DNA of 64,000 bases from Pectobacterium carotovorum (GTDB lineage: Bacteria > Pseudomonadota > Gammaproteobacteria > Enterobacterales > Enterobacteriaceae), in contig NZ_JAXAFK010000003.1 in assembly GCF_033898505.1 (NCBI RefSeq), positions 434,001 through 498,000 of the forward strand. The letters are read 5' to 3'. The first letter of the stretch is position 1. Every line of letters starts with the position of its first letter. Position numbers and translations under genes: made by a program. Shown here piece by piece: positions 30,937 to 42,568 of the stretch. The notes beneath the pieces are model-generated. The model had not been told where the DNA came from and did not search any database. It was given only the letters and a program-made list of their open reading frames with translations.

Positions 30937-31004
30937 AACGCGGGTTGTGGCGAGCCACAAAAATGGCGTACTGGGCAGCACGCCATAAGCCGTTATCCCG
31001 CGTT
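30937..31004. other. Palindromic three-way-junction structure between convergent ruvX and fbp
   Basis: The outer arms AACGCGGG (30937-30944) and CCCGCGTT (30997-31004) enclose two perfect inner hairpins. These are TTGTGGC-GA-GCCACAA (30945-30960) and ATGGCGT...ACGCCAT (30963-30986). As RNA this folds as a three-way junction on either strand. It may be a bidirectional terminator or transcript-end stabiliser. Confidence 0.7.
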
Positions 31005-31037
31005 GGCAGAGAATCCACCAACACGGGACAGCGTTAA

Positions 31038-32042
31038 TTAGGCATCGGGGAATTCACGGATGAAACGTTCAACGTCATTCACCATCGATTCCGTCCCTAC
31101 GAAGAACGGTGAGCGCTGGTGCAGTTTCTCCGGCGTGATATCCAGAATACGGTTTTTACCGTCGCTGGCCTTGCCGCCCGCCTGCTCCGCCAGAAACGCC
31201 ATCGGGTTGCATTCGTACAGCAAACGCAGTTTGCCTTTTGGATAGCTCGCCGTGCTTGGGTACAGGTAAATTCCGCCTTTCAGCAGATTGCGGTGGAAAT
31301 CCGCCACCAGTGAGCCGATATAACGCGACGTATAAGGACGCTGCGTCTCTTCATCCTGCTCCTGACAGTATTTGATGTATTTCTTCACGCCGACAGGAAA
31401 CTTGATGTAGTTCCCTTCGTTGATGGAATACATATTCCCTTTTTCCGGGAAGCAAACTTTTTCATGCGAGAGACAGAATACACCGAGCGACGGATCGTAG
31501 GTAAAGGCGTGAACGCCGTGACCCGTGGTGTACACCAGCATGGTTGAAGAACCGTAAACAATGTAGCCCGCCGCAACTTGCTGGCTACCAGGCTGTAAGA
31601 AGTCAGCTTCCGTGACTGAGGTTCCCAGCGGCGTAATACGGCGATAAATAGAGAAAATGGTACCGACAGAGACGTTCACATCGATATTCGACGAACCATC
31701 CAGCGGGTCCATCAGAACGACATACTTGGCATTTTCCGCCTTATCACCTTCAAAGATAACAATTTCATCTTCTTCTTCGGAGGCAATACCTGCCACTTCA
31801 CCACGTGCTTTTAATGCCGCTTTCAGTTTCTCATTGGCATACAGATCGAGCTTCATCTGCACTTCGCCCTGAACATTAGAAATGCCGCTGGCACCCAGGA
31901 TATCAACCAAACCCGCTTTATTGATATCACGGTGAATAATCTTGGCACCCAGTTTAATAGCAGACAGCAGCGCGGTAAGCTCACCTGTGGCGTGAGAGAA
32001 ATCGTGCTGTTTTTCGACGATAAATTCGCCTAACGTTTTCAT
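31038..32042 (-). CDS. fbp: Fructose-1,6-bisphosphatase class I
   Basis: Gluconeogenic hydrolysis of fructose 1,6-bisphosphate. The product is 334 residues from the ATG at 32042 ([20 protein letters not shown]), matching E. coli length; the 26-codon upstream in-frame extension is not conserved. The metal-binding motif is [18 protein letters not shown] (about 110-127), and [20 protein letters not shown] carries a substrate and metal Glu. It is divergent from mpl with 169 bp between. In E. coli fbp and mpl lie in another region, so this marks a synteny junction. Confidence 0.96.
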   Translation of the reverse strand: MKTLGEFIVEKQHDFSHATGELTALLSAIKLGAKIIHRDINKAGLVDILGASGISNVQGEVQMKLDLYANEKLKAALKARGEVAGIASEEEDEIVIFEGDKAENAKYVVLMDPLDGSSNIDVNVSVGTIFSIYRRITPLGTSVTEADFLQPGSQQVAAGYIVYGSSTMLVYTTGHGVHAFTYDPSLGVFCLSHEKVCFPEKGNMYSINEGNYIKFPVGVKKYIKYCQEQDEETQRPYTSRYIGSLVADFHRNLLKGGIYLYPSTASYPKGKLRLLYECNPMAFLAEQAGGKASDGKNRILDITPEKLHQRSPFFVGTESMVNDVERFIREFPDA

Positions 32043-32211
32043 AACACTATTCCAGAATCTACGGATGAAAAGCGGTTTCATTTCTGCACCGCCAACGTTT
32101 GCGCATGCAGTGTAGCCCAAAGAGAAAGTGAGTACCTAGTCAAATCCATTTCTTATGGCGGATTCATAGCGTTAGAATGTGACGCAGACTCACTGTGAAG
32201 ATGGAAAATGT

Positions 32212-33597
32212 ATGCGTATTCATATTTTAGGTATCTGCGGCACCTTTATGGGTGGCCTTGCCCTGCTTGCTCGTTCACTGGGGCATGACGTCACGGGCTC
32301 AGATGCAAATGTTTATCCCCCCATGAGTACCTTACTTGAAGAGCAGGGAATCACGCTGATTCAGGGCTACGATCCGGTACAGCTTACCCCCGCCCCTGAT
32401 TTGGTCATCATCGGCAATGCAATGACGCGTGGGAACCCGTGCGTCGAAGCCGTACTGGAACAGGGATTACCTTATGTTTCCGGTCCACAGTGGCTGCACG
32501 ATCATGTATTACGCGATCGCTGGGTGATTGCCGTTGCGGGTACACATGGCAAAACCACCACGGCAGGGATGGTCACCTGGATTCTGGAAGATTGCGGCTA
32601 TCAGCCGGGCTTTGTGATCGGTGGCGTTCCCGGCAACTTCACCGTTTCCGCCCGCTTGGGCGACAGCCCGTTTATGGTGCTCGAAGCCGATGAATATGAC
32701 TGTGCATTCTTCGACAAACGTTCCAAATTCGTACATTACTGCCCCAGAACGCTGGTGCTTAACAACCTCGAATTCGATCACGCCGATATCTTTGACGATC
32801 TGAAAGCCATTCAAAAACAGTTCCACCATCTTGTGCGGCTGGTGCCGGGAAGCGGGAAAATCATCCTGCCAACCAATGACCTTAACCTCAAACAGGTGAT
32901 GGGGATGGGATGCTGGAGCGAGCAGGAACTGGTTGGTGAAGAAGGCACGTGGCGGGCACAGAAAGTGTCGATTGATGCCAGCCAATATCAGGTTTACCTG
33001 AACAATGAACTCGTCGGTGAAGTCCACTGGAAGCTGGTGGGCGAACACAACATGCACAACGGGCTGATGGCCATCGCCGCCGCACACCACGTTGGCGTGC
33101 TACCCGCAGATGCCTGTCGCGCACTGGGCGGATTTATCAACGCGCGCCGCCGTCTGGAATTACGCGGTACGGAGCATGGCGTCACGGTTTATGATGATTT
33201 TGCGCATCACCCGACTGCAATTCTGGCTACACTGTCGGCGCTACGCAGCAAGGTTGGCGGCACAGCGCGTATTTTGGCCGTGCTTGAACCCCGTTCCAAC
33301 ACCATGAAATTGGGGATGTGCAAGAACGAGCTGGCGCCGTCATTAGGCCGCGCTGATGAAGTTTTCCTATTCCAGCCGGCACATATTCCATGGCAGGTGG
33401 TAGAAGTCGCGGAAGCCTGCGTACAGCCTGCTCACTGGAGTGCAGATATTGACACGTTGGTAGAAAACATCGTCAAGACCGCACAACCTGGCGACCACAT
33501 TCTGGTGATGAGCAACGGCGGATTCAGCAACATCCACAATAAACTATTAGATGGGCTGAAGAAGAAAGAGCAGAAAGCGGAAGAAGCTAAGGAATAA
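32212..33597 (+). CDS. mpl: UDP-N-acetylmuramate:L-Ala-gamma-D-Glu-meso-Dap ligase (murein recycling)
   Basis: Joins the recycled tripeptide to UDP-MurNAc, returning cell-wall material to peptidoglycan synthesis. The 461-residue product from the ATG at 32212 begins MRIHILGICGTFMGGLALLA. The ATP loop is VAGTHGKTTTAGMV near residue 110. The Mur-ligase central domain has EADEYDCAFFDKRSKF, and the C-terminal domain has YDDFAHHPTAI. The C-terminal tail is Lys/Glu-rich (KKKEQKAEEAKE). Confidence 0.96.
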   Translation: MRIHILGICGTFMGGLALLARSLGHDVTGSDANVYPPMSTLLEEQGITLIQGYDPVQLTPAPDLVIIGNAMTRGNPCVEAVLEQGLPYVSGPQWLHDHVLRDRWVIAVAGTHGKTTTAGMVTWILEDCGYQPGFVIGGVPGNFTVSARLGDSPFMVLEADEYDCAFFDKRSKFVHYCPRTLVLNNLEFDHADIFDDLKAIQKQFHHLVRLVPGSGKIILPTNDLNLKQVMGMGCWSEQELVGEEGTWRAQKVSIDASQYQVYLNNELVGEVHWKLVGEHNMHNGLMAIAAAHHVGVLPADACRALGGFINARRRLELRGTEHGVTVYDDFAHHPTAILATLSALRSKVGGTARILAVLEPRSNTMKLGMCKNELAPSLGRADEVFLFQPAHIPWQVVEVAEACVQPAHWSADIDTLVENIVKTAQPGDHILVMSNGGFSNIHNKLLDGLKKKEQKAEEAKE

Positions 33598-33647
33598 CAG
33601 GTAGAAACCGTCGTCGTTCACACAACGACGGTTAACTGACAGATAGC

Positions 33648-33674
33648 AAAAAGGACGGGAATCCCGTCCTTTTT
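33648..33674. terminator. Bidirectional terminator mpl / purA
   Basis: AAAAAGGACGGGA pairs with TCCCGTCCTTTTT around a single base: a perfect 13-bp palindrome between convergent genes. A second stem, AACCGTCGT with ACGACGGTT, precedes it at 33606-33632. Confidence 0.9.
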
Positions 33675-33704
33675 CATATTCGTATCACCCGTTAAGGGAC
33701 GAAA

Positions 33705-35036
<1,332 letters not shown>

Positions 35037-35069
35037 CTAACATCTCATTTGGATGCTTTCAGTACTTTT

Positions 35070-35085
35070 AGCACACGATTGCGCA
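35070..35085 (-). promoter_or_regulatory. Candidate PurR operator upstream of purA
   Basis: On the minus strand CGCAATCGTGTGC matches the PurR box core CGCAAACGTTTGC at 11 of 13 positions. PurR repression of purA is known in E. coli. The site lies between yjeT and purA. Confidence 0.5.
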
Positions 35086-35102
35086 CATTTTTCCGCGTAA
35101 TT

Positions 35103-35303
35103 CTAGCCACCCATCCGGCTACGCAACATGTAGTAGATCACGCACCCTGCAACAACTATTCCGCCGCCAAAACGGCGCAAAATAGTATCCGGCAGCTGCG
35201 CTATACCCAAAATCATACGCCGCCAGAGACGGGGAAACAGCAGTGGCCCCAGCCCTTCAAGCACCAAAACCAGCCCAAGCGCCAGCCAAATCGTTGAATT
35301 CAT
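35103..35303 (-). CDS. yjeT: Small membrane protein YjeT (DUF2065)
   Basis: This 66-residue protein from the ATG at 35303 (MNSTIWLALGLVLVLEGLGP) has two hydrophobic segments (about 3-19 and 43-60) around an LFPRLWRRMI turn. It is the DUF2065 family of unknown function. Length and place between hflC and purA are as in E. coli. It was probably hard to find by length alone, but synteny and sequence are clear. Confidence 0.88.
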   Translation of the reverse strand: MNSTIWLALGLVLVLEGLGPLLFPRLWRRMILGIAQLPDTILRRFGGGIVVAGCVIYYMLRSRMGG

Positions 35304-35374
35304 AACAACCCCTTTTCTCCGCATCAGGCTCGTGCAGGAGCAAACCTTTGAATATCTCTCTGCCAGAAAATGGC

Positions 35375-35404
35375 AAAAAAAAGCCCGAGAAAGAACCCGG
35401 GCTT
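35375..35404 (-). terminator. Rho-independent terminator after hflC
   Basis: On the minus strand AAGCCCG pairs with CGGGCTT, followed by eight T. It ends the long leftward mutL-miaA-hfq-hflX-hflK-hflC transcription unit. Confidence 0.9.
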
Positions 35405-35429
35405 GATGAAAGACGTCAGTTAATGACTA

Positions 35430-36422
35430 TCAGCGGCGTGGTACCACGCTGTCCGGTGACTTCATGTAGCGGAAGAAGTCGCTATCCGGGCTGAGAACCA
35501 TCACGTCCTGATTATTACTGAAGCTGTTTTCATACGCACGCAGGCTACGAACGAAAGCATAGAAGTCTGGATCTTCACTGAATGCGTTAGCAAACAGTTT
35601 CGCCGCTTCGGCATCCCCTTCACCACGGGTGATACGTCCCTGACGTTCAGCTTCAGCCAGCGTACGGGTGACTTCATAGTCTGCCGTCGCTTTCAGCTTT
35701 TCAGCTTCTTCCTGACCCTGTGAACGGTGGCGACGCGCTACTGCTTCACGCTCTGCACGCATACGTTGGTAAATCGCGTCAGAGACTTCCGTTGGCAGGT
35801 TGATTTGCTTAATTCGCACATCAATAACCTCAATCCCCAGTGCAGCCATACTGTTAGGGTTAATATGAGGCTCGTTGCCCGTCGTTTCTTTCTCAACGCG
35901 CGCAGCAGCAGAAGCAATCGCATTATCGGCTTCGGTGGTTTCTCCCGTACCGGTATTCAGCGCTTCACGCACGTCAGACATCAGTTGACCACGCGAATCG
36001 GTAACAATGCCTTTCACATCCAGACGACCAATCTCAGAACGCAGACGGTCACTGAACTTACGTTTCAGCAGCACTTCAGCCTGAGAGATGTCGCCACCGC
36101 CCGTTGCCAGGTAGTAACGGCTGAAATCACTGATACGCCATTTCAAGTAGGAATCGACAATCAGGTCTTTCTGCTCTTTAGTGATAAAGCGGTCAGCCTG
36201 GTTTTCCATCGTCTGGATACGCGCGTCCAGCATTTTCACTGAGTCGATAAACGGAATCTTGAACTGCAATCCCGGTGCATAAATCAGCGGCTTGTTCTCG
36301 TCATCACGCAATACTTTGCCAAAACGCATCACAATGCCGCGCTGGCCTTCCTGCACCACAAACAGTGACGCATAGACCACCATCAGTACCAGGATCAGGA
36401 TAAATAGTAAGGGCTTACGCAT
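35430..36422 (-). CDS. hflC: FtsH protease modulator HflC
   Basis: SPFH/prohibitin-family membrane protein that pairs with HflK to form a large cage around FtsH and limit its access to membrane substrates. The 330-residue protein has an N-terminal membrane anchor (MRKPLLFILILVLMVVYASL), and the SPFH domain has EGQRGIVMRFGKV. A long helical region with RAEREAVARRHRSQGQEEAE follows. It starts 4 bp after the hflK stop, so the two are coupled. Confidence 0.96.
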   Translation of the reverse strand: MRKPLLFILILVLMVVYASLFVVQEGQRGIVMRFGKVLRDDENKPLIYAPGLQFKIPFIDSVKMLDARIQTMENQADRFITKEQKDLIVDSYLKWRISDFSRYYLATGGGDISQAEVLLKRKFSDRLRSEIGRLDVKGIVTDSRGQLMSDVREALNTGTGETTEADNAIASAAARVEKETTGNEPHINPNSMAALGIEVIDVRIKQINLPTEVSDAIYQRMRAEREAVARRHRSQGQEEAEKLKATADYEVTRTLAEAERQGRITRGEGDAEAAKLFANAFSEDPDFYAFVRSLRAYENSFSNNQDVMVLSPDSDFFRYMKSPDSVVPRR

Positions 36423-36425
36423 CGA

Positions 36426-37688
36426 TTATTCTCTCCCTACTCGAGTGAAGTCATCACGCTGCGCATTTGCTCTGCGCTGATCCATGATATTTCCATTATT
36501 ACTGCTGCGCGTCTGGTTGCTATTCGCTGCACCGCTGCTGCCAGTAGGCAGACGCAGTGGGTTAGCGCTGCTGTTATTGCTGTTGCTTTGCGTATTTTCA
36601 CCGCCTTGTCCACGCAGCATCTGATCCAACGGCAGCACCATCAGGTTGCCCCCTTTGTCATTGACCAGCACTTTACGGGTATGGCTCAGCACGCGTTCCA
36701 TCGTTTCGATATACAGACGCTCGCGGGTGATTTCCGGCGCGGCTTTATATTCCGGTAAAACTCTGGCGAAACGGGCAACCTCACCCTGAGCTTCCAGAAC
36801 GGTACGGGTTTTATAAGCGCGAGACTCTTCCAGAATACGCTGAGCCTGACCGTTAGCACGCGGCTGCACTTCATTCGCGTAGGCTTCCGCTTCACGAATA
36901 TATTGTTGTTCGTTTTCACGAGCGGCAATCGCATCATCAAACGCGGCCTTCACTTCTTCTGGCGGACGTGCAGTCTGGAAGTTGACGTCCAGCAGCGTGA
37001 TACCCATGTTGTACGGACGAACGGTTTCTTCCAGTACACGCTGAGTATCCGTACGCACAATGGTACGGCCTTCGGTCAAAATTTTGTCCATCGTGTACTT
37101 ACCAATAACGCCACGCAGCGCGCTGTCAGTTGCCTGACGCAGGCTGTCATCCGCATTGGTTACGCTGAACAGATATTGTTCTGGCTGCGTGACACGATAC
37201 TGCACGTTCATTTCAACGCGCACGACGTTCTCGTCTGACGTCAGCATCACGCCCGACGTCGCCAGTTCACGCACCGACTCGACGTTCACTGCGCGAACAG
37301 AGTCGATGAAGGTCGGTTTCCAGTTAAGACCTGGCCCAACCAAATGGCTAAACTTACCAAAGCGCGTTACGACACCGCGTTCCGCTTCTTTAATGGTATA
37401 AAAACCCGTAGCAGCCCAGATGACAACCGCAGCGACGGCAGCGATACCGACGATCCGGCCACCCAGTGCTGGGCCGCCAGAATTTCCGCTGTTGCTTGAG
37501 CCTGAACCTTTTCCGCCACCCAGATCGCTGAGTTTTTTGCTCAGCTTACGGAAGATGTCGTCCAGATCCGGCGGCCCCTGATCTCGGCCACCTTTATTGT
37601 TATTTCCGCCAGAGTTGCCGCCATTATTGCTGCTGCTCCCCCACGGGTCGCGGTCTTGTCCGTTATTACCGGGCTGATTCCACGCCAT
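36426..37688 (-). CDS. hflK: FtsH protease modulator HflK
   Basis: Partner of HflC. The 420 residues begin with a Gly/Asn-rich cytosolic tail (MAWNQPGNNGQDRDPWG, then Asn/Gly runs to about 75). One membrane segment (about 80-98) leads to the SPFH domain (EAERGVVTRFGKFSHLVGPG), a coiled region and a disordered Ser/Asn-rich C-terminus. Low-complexity ends are usual in this family. Confidence 0.96.
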   Translation of the reverse strand: MAWNQPGNNGQDRDPWGSSSNNGGNSGGNNNKGGRDQGPPDLDDIFRKLSKKLSDLGGGKGSGSSNSGNSGGPALGGRIVGIAAVAAVVIWAATGFYTIKEAERGVVTRFGKFSHLVGPGLNWKPTFIDSVRAVNVESVRELATSGVMLTSDENVVRVEMNVQYRVTQPEQYLFSVTNADDSLRQATDSALRGVIGKYTMDKILTEGRTIVRTDTQRVLEETVRPYNMGITLLDVNFQTARPPEEVKAAFDDAIAARENEQQYIREAEAYANEVQPRANGQAQRILEESRAYKTRTVLEAQGEVARFARVLPEYKAAPEITRERLYIETMERVLSHTRKVLVNDKGGNLMVLPLDQMLRGQGGENTQSNSNNSSANPLRLPTGSSGAANSNQTRSSNNGNIMDQRRANAQRDDFTRVGRE

Positions 37689-37784
37689 GTTTTAGCTCCA
37701 TTCTTTATGATAGGTGTTCTTCAGGTTCAATATCCCAGAGTCCGTCAGACTATTTCACCGTTCAGACTGTTTCTGCCAGTCAAA

Positions 37785-39065
37785 TCAGACAATATAGTCC
37801 ATCAGTTCCTGCTCTTTTTTGCAGAGGCGGCGCCAGTCAGCAATCGGCATACGAATAACCAAACCAATTTGCCCATCCTCTTCAATCCATTCTTTTTCTA
37901 TTGCCTGAAGCTGGTAAAAACGACTACGCAAGCGTCCTGCCTGCGGGGGAAGATGCAAGGTATATTGTGCGATTTCCCCGGAAAGCCGCTCAGTCAATGC
38001 CTGAAATAGCAACGGAATACCGTCGCCGGTCTGTGCTGAAAGCCAGACCCGTACCGGTAGATTCTCTTCGTTGCGATCGATACGCGGAACGAAATCATCC
38101 AGCATATCAATCTTGTTCATTACCAACAGCGCAGGTATTTCATCCGCCTCGATTTCCGCCAGTACGTCATTAACCGCCTCGATGTTCTCGTCGAGACGAG
38201 GATCGGCGGCATCAACAACGTGCAACAGCAGCGAGGCCTGACGTGTTTCCTGTAGTGTAGCCTTAAACGCAGCCACCAAATCATGGGGCAACTGCCGGAT
38301 AAAACCTACGGTATCCGCCAGCACTGTATCACCAACATCATCCACTTGAATGCGGCGCAATGTTGGATCCAGTGTGGCAAATAACTGATCGGCGGCATAG
38401 ACGCCCGCCGATGTAATCTTGTTAAACAGCGTGGATTTACCCGCGTTGGTATAGCCCACCAGCGAAACGGTAGGAACATCGGCGCGAACCCGCGACCGCC
38501 GCCCCTGTTCACGCTGTTTTTCTACCCGTTCAAGACGCGACAGTATCTGAGTGATACGGTTACGCAATAAACGACGGTCGGTTTCAAGCTGGGTTTCACC
38601 CGGGCCACGCAAACCGATACCGCCTTTCTGGCGTTCAAGGTGCGTCCAACCGCGAACCAATCGGGTCGCAAGGTGGCGCAGCTGTGCCAGTTCTACCTGT
38701 AATTTCCCCTCGTGAGTACGCGCACGCTGGGCAAAAATATCTAAAATCAGTCCGGTACGATCGATCACCCGGCACTCGCACAAACGCTCCAGATTACGTT
38801 CCTGAGCAGGCGTCAGCGCATGATCAAACAGCACGACAAACGCGCCAGTTTCTTTTACTGCCTGAGCAATTTCTTCTGCTTTGCCTTCCCCGACAAAATA
38901 CTTGGGGTGAGGCGCCTTACGGCTACCAGTAACAACCTGCAAGGATTCAATACCGGCAGAAGAAACCAGAGATTCGAACTCCAGCAGATCTTCCGTATCT
39001 TTATCTTGCGAGAAGTAAATATGAACTAATATGGCCCGTTCACCTGATTCATAACGGTCAAACAA
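37785..39065 (-). CDS. hflX: Ribosome-rescue GTPase HflX
   Basis: GTPase that binds 50S subunits and splits stalled 70S ribosomes, notably in heat stress. The 426-residue protein has the HflX N-terminal domain (to about 190, with the glycine-rich [18 protein letters not shown]) and a central G domain. The G1 motif is [13 protein letters not shown], with [14 protein letters not shown] as switch II and VMNKIDML as NKxD. A short C-terminal domain follows. It lies between hfq and hflK as in E. coli. Confidence 0.96.
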   Translation of the reverse strand: MFDRYESGERAILVHIYFSQDKDTEDLLEFESLVSSAGIESLQVVTGSRKAPHPKYFVGEGKAEEIAQAVKETGAFVVLFDHALTPAQERNLERLCECRVIDRTGLILDIFAQRARTHEGKLQVELAQLRHLATRLVRGWTHLERQKGGIGLRGPGETQLETDRRLLRNRITQILSRLERVEKQREQGRRSRVRADVPTVSLVGYTNAGKSTLFNKITSAGVYAADQLFATLDPTLRRIQVDDVGDTVLADTVGFIRQLPHDLVAAFKATLQETRQASLLLHVVDAADPRLDENIEAVNDVLAEIEADEIPALLVMNKIDMLDDFVPRIDRNEENLPVRVWLSAQTGDGIPLLFQALTERLSGEIAQYTLHLPPQAGRLRSRFYQLQAIEKEWIEEDGQIGLVIRMPIADWRRLCKKEQELMDYIV

Positions 39066-39159
39066 GCGAGTAACCTCTCAAACGAGCAAAAAACACCACA
39101 GCGAAGGAGCCGAGCGATGCGTCCAGCTCTCCCACGCCGTGGTGAATTGACAATACGCC

Positions 39160-39459
39160 TTATTCGGCGTCATCAGCTTCCTGCGACTGCTGTTGAGCAG
39201 TCGTGTTACTACCGTGATAGTTGTTGCTGCCGCCTGGATTGTTGCTATGGTGAGACACTGGGCGAGAGGGAACAACTGTAGAGATGGCGTGCTTATAAAC
39301 CATCTGACTTACCGTGTTTTTCAACAAAATCACGAACTGATCGAAAGATTCGATCTGACCTTGCAGCTTAATACCGTTCACCAAATAAATCGAAACCGGA
39401 ACACGTTCACGACGCAAAGCGTTCAAGAACGGATCTTGCAAAGATTGCCCCTTAGCCAT
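39160..39459 (-). CDS. hfq: RNA chaperone Hfq
   Basis: Sm-like hexameric ring that pairs sRNAs with mRNAs. The 99-residue protein has the conserved Hfq core in residues 1-70. [20 protein letters not shown] leads into the Sm1 strand [20 protein letters not shown], and [12 protein letters not shown] is Sm2. The C-terminal tail is Asn/Ser/Gln-rich and acidic at its end (EADDAE), the typical enterobacterial form. It is part of the mutL-miaA-hfq-hflX cluster; a promoter inside miaA is known in E. coli but was not verified here. Confidence 0.97.
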   Translation of the reverse strand: MAKGQSLQDPFLNALRRERVPVSIYLVNGIKLQGQIESFDQFVILLKNTVSQMVYKHAISTVVPSRPVSHHSNNPGGSNNYHGSNTTAQQQSQEADDAE

Positions 39460-39570
39460 TCTATATTTTCCTTATTTGTATGTTGTTTGTAACAAAGAGC
39501 CCTACGACTCTAAAATAACGGTGTAAAAACTTGCACGCTGAGACTCACCGATTGTACACAATCACCCAAC

Positions 39571-40512
39571 CTATGCACTAACAACCTCTATTACCTTGTC
39601 CAGTGCTTCAGTCGGTTTTTCGCTATCCAGCCAGCAGACATCATCCCAACCGCGTAGCCAGGTCATTTGCCGCTTCGCTAACTGACGCGTCGCACAAATT
39701 CCCCGATAAACCATCTCATCGTAATCAATTTCACCGGATAAATATGACCACATCTGGCGATAACCAACGCAACGAATAGAGGGCATATCCGTATGAAGGT
39801 CATGCCGGGCAAACAATGTCCGGGCTTCTGTCTCAAAACCCGCCGCCAACATCTGGTGAAAACGCTGTTCAATTCGCTGATGCAACAATTCACGCGTCGC
39901 CGGGGCGATAGCAAACTGATGAACCTGATAGGGCAGCGCGTCGCCAGACGTTTTTGTCAGTTCAGTTAAAGTGTTACCTGAAACGAAAAAAACTTCCAGT
40001 GCTCGCGAGAGTCTCTGCGGATCATTTGGATGAATCCGAATTGCTGCTACCGGATCGATCTCACTGAGCTGCCGATGCATCGCTTCCCAGCCGATTTCTT
40101 TTGCCTGCTCTTCAATGCGCTGGCGCACTGCGGCATCGGCTGACGGCAGAGGAGAAAGCCCCTCCAATAGCGCCTTGAAATACAGCATCGTCCCCCCGAC
40201 AAGGAGGGGAATGCGCCCGGCAGCGGTAATGTCTGCCATCTCGCGTAACGCATCGCGGCGAAAATCGGCCGCAGAATAGGATTCCGCCGGATCGAGAATG
40301 TCGATTAGCCGATGCGGCGCCTGTGCCAGCTCTTCCGCACTTGGTTTCGCTGTCCCGATATCCATGCCTTTATAGATGAGGGCGGAATCTACGCTAATCA
40401 ACTCTACCGGCAAATATTCTCGTAACGTCATTGCCAATGCCGTTTTTCCTGACGCCGTTGGCCCCATGATAAAAATGGCGGGCGGCAACGGCGCTTTTTC
40501 TACATCACTCAT
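39571..40512 (-). CDS. miaA: tRNA dimethylallyltransferase MiaA
   Basis: Adds a dimethylallyl group to A37 of tRNAs reading UNN codons. The 313-residue P-loop protein has [16 protein letters not shown] (about 17-32). The conserved [19 protein letters not shown] region is followed by [20 protein letters not shown], and there is a C-terminal helical domain. The start overlaps the mutL stop by 8 bases (ATGAGTGA), so translation is probably coupled. Confidence 0.96.
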   Translation of the reverse strand: MSDVEKAPLPPAIFIMGPTASGKTALAMTLREYLPVELISVDSALIYKGMDIGTAKPSAEELAQAPHRLIDILDPAESYSAADFRRDALREMADITAAGRIPLLVGGTMLYFKALLEGLSPLPSADAAVRQRIEEQAKEIGWEAMHRQLSEIDPVAAIRIHPNDPQRLSRALEVFFVSGNTLTELTKTSGDALPYQVHQFAIAPATRELLHQRIEQRFHQMLAAGFETEARTLFARHDLHTDMPSIRCVGYRQMWSYLSGEIDYDEMVYRGICATRQLAKRQMTWLRGWDDVCWLDSEKPTEALDKVIEVVSA

Positions 40513-42517
40513 GCTTTAAAGCCTTGATGGCATCATGGATGTCCATCATATATAAAAGTTCAGACGGCGGCGCTTTCGCCAACTGCGGACAAAGCCGCTC
40601 GACATCCGCCAGTAATTGTATGGCCTGAGAATGACTCCAGCTTTCCTGCTCGCTCTGCAATCGCGTTGCCATCCACGATGCCAACGCGCCAGGTTCCACC
40701 TGCTGTGCCTCAACCGTCTGATAGTCGGCCAGATAGCCTATCAGTTCAGAGATCAAGTTTTGTAAATTTTGTTGGCGCAATGGTAAAGGTACGGCACGCA
40801 ATGTGGCACGCTGTGACTCAACGAGTACATCAATACCAAAACGCGTCAGCAAAGCGTGATGCGCAGACAACACGCTCAGCTCAGATTTACTCAACGTCAG
40901 GCGCTGCGGAATCAGCAACGGCTGCGCCCGCAGCCCTTCTTCCGATGGCGTCAACTGCACCGCTTTTAGATAGCGTTCAGCAACGGCAAGCGACAGCATC
41001 GCCAATCCCTTATGGTACTCCAACAGCGCGTAGCACGGCGGATAAACCGTCAATACTCGCCCAAAACCACTCGATTGGCTTTCCAGCGGCGACTCAGTCG
41101 GTGGGCGTTGCTGATGGCTCTTCGTCGTTGCCGTGTCCACAGCCGTTCGATTCGTCGTCGTGCCATGCAATACCGTGGATGGCACAACTACATCCGACGA
41201 CATAACGATATTCGATGGTACAGAAACGCGCTCGCCAGACGGGATTGGCGCACTTGCCGCGTTATCCGCCGGTTGCAGCAGCGTCTTATACAGATCGCCC
41301 TGCTTTTTTTGGTACGGATTTTCCGGTTGATAGCCGGAATAGGCGGTTTCTCTCGCCTGACCGGCATGGCCCGCGCGCGGCGTTTTCCCGCCATACGATG
41401 GAGAGTTATCGGTACGCGACGGCTGAGCAAAATGGTTTTCGCCGGCGGCAGTGCGGTTTTCCTGCTGCCATTGCACGGGTTTCCCGGTCTCCGGCTCAGT
41501 CATGCCAAGCCCCGGTGCAGATGCCTGTTGCAGAACGGACATCACCGCCTGGTAGATGAAGTCATGCACCAGCCGGGCCTGATGGAACCGAACCTCATGC
41601 TTGGCGGGATGCACATTCACATCAACCTGATGCGGGTCGATCTCCAGATACAGCACATAGGCGGGTTGCTGATCGTCGCTGAGCTGATCCTGATAAGCCT
41701 GTCGGATGGCATGGTTGATGAGCCGATCGCGCATCATGCGCTGATTCACGTAGCAATACTGCATATCCGGCAGCTGTTTCGCGCCAACCGGATCGGCCAC
41801 CCAACCATGAATGGTGAGATCGCCGTGTTGCCAGGACACCGCCAGCGCATGCTGCAGGAAGGTCGCCCCGCAGATGTTGCCCAACCGGCGTTCATACTGA
41901 CTTTTATCCGGTGCCGCACGGTACTGCCGCATCAGCTTGCCGTTATGATGCAGCGTAATGGCGACATCGAAACGCGCCAGCGCAATGCGGCGCACCACTT
42001 CATCAATATGCGTGAATTCGGTTTTCTCGGTACGCATGAATTTGCGGCGGGCGGGCGTGTTATAAAACAGATCCAGCACTTCCAGCGTGGTGCCCACAGG
42101 ATGGGCGGCGGGCTTGACCGTCACCGCCATGTCACGCCCTTCGGCGTAGGCCTGCCAGGCTTCGGATTGTTCAGCGGTGCGTGATGTCAGGGTTAAGCGG
42201 GAGACAGAACTGATACTCGCCAGTGCTTCGCCACGAAAGCCCATGCTGACGATCGCTTCCAGATCGTCAAGCGTCGCAATTTTGCTGGTCGCATGACGCG
42301 CCAGCGCCAGCGTTAATTCATCCTTTCCGATGCCCGAGCCGTTGTCACGAATACGGATCAGCTTCGCCCCACCACGCTCGATGTCGATATCAATCCGGGT
42401 CGCCCCTGCATCCAGACTATTTTCCACCAGCTCCTTCACGACCGAAGCCGGACGTTCAACCACTTCTCCGGCGGCGATCTGGTTAGCCAACTGCGGTGGC
42501 AACACCTGAATCGGCAT
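40505..42517 (-). CDS. mutL: DNA mismatch repair protein MutL
   Basis: ATP-regulated matchmaker linking MutS recognition to MutH and UvrD. The 670-residue protein is longer than the E. coli protein (615), with the extra length in the central linker (about 340-475, rich in Ser, Thr, Gln and Pro). The N-terminal GHKL ATPase has [25 protein letters not shown] and [11 protein letters not shown]. The C-terminal dimerisation domain ends [14 protein letters not shown]. It heads the cluster after amiB, 51 bp downstream. Confidence 0.96.
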   Translation of the reverse strand: MPIQVLPPQLANQIAAGEVVERPASVVKELVENSLDAGATRIDIDIERGGAKLIRIRDNGSGIGKDELTLALARHATSKIATLDDLEAIVSMGFRGEALASISSVSRLTLTSRTAEQSEAWQAYAEGRDMAVTVKPAAHPVGTTLEVLDLFYNTPARRKFMRTEKTEFTHIDEVVRRIALARFDVAITLHHNGKLMRQYRAAPDKSQYERRLGNICGATFLQHALAVSWQHGDLTIHGWVADPVGAKQLPDMQYCYVNQRMMRDRLINHAIRQAYQDQLSDDQQPAYVLYLEIDPHQVDVNVHPAKHEVRFHQARLVHDFIYQAVMSVLQQASAPGLGMTEPETGKPVQWQQENRTAAGENHFAQPSRTDNSPSYGGKTPRAGHAGQARETAYSGYQPENPYQKKQGDLYKTLLQPADNAASAPIPSGERVSVPSNIVMSSDVVVPSTVLHGTTTNRTAVDTATTKSHQQRPPTESPLESQSSGFGRVLTVYPPCYALLEYHKGLAMLSLAVAERYLKAVQLTPSEEGLRAQPLLIPQRLTLSKSELSVLSAHHALLTRFGIDVLVESQRATLRAVPLPLRQQNLQNLISELIGYLADYQTVEAQQVEPGALASWMATRLQSEQESWSHSQAIQLLADVERLCPQLAKAPPSELLYMMDIHDAIKALKHE

Positions 42518-42568
42518 GGCGTATCCCTCTTAACATCCTCAATCTATCGACATCGTCAGCATGAAGAA

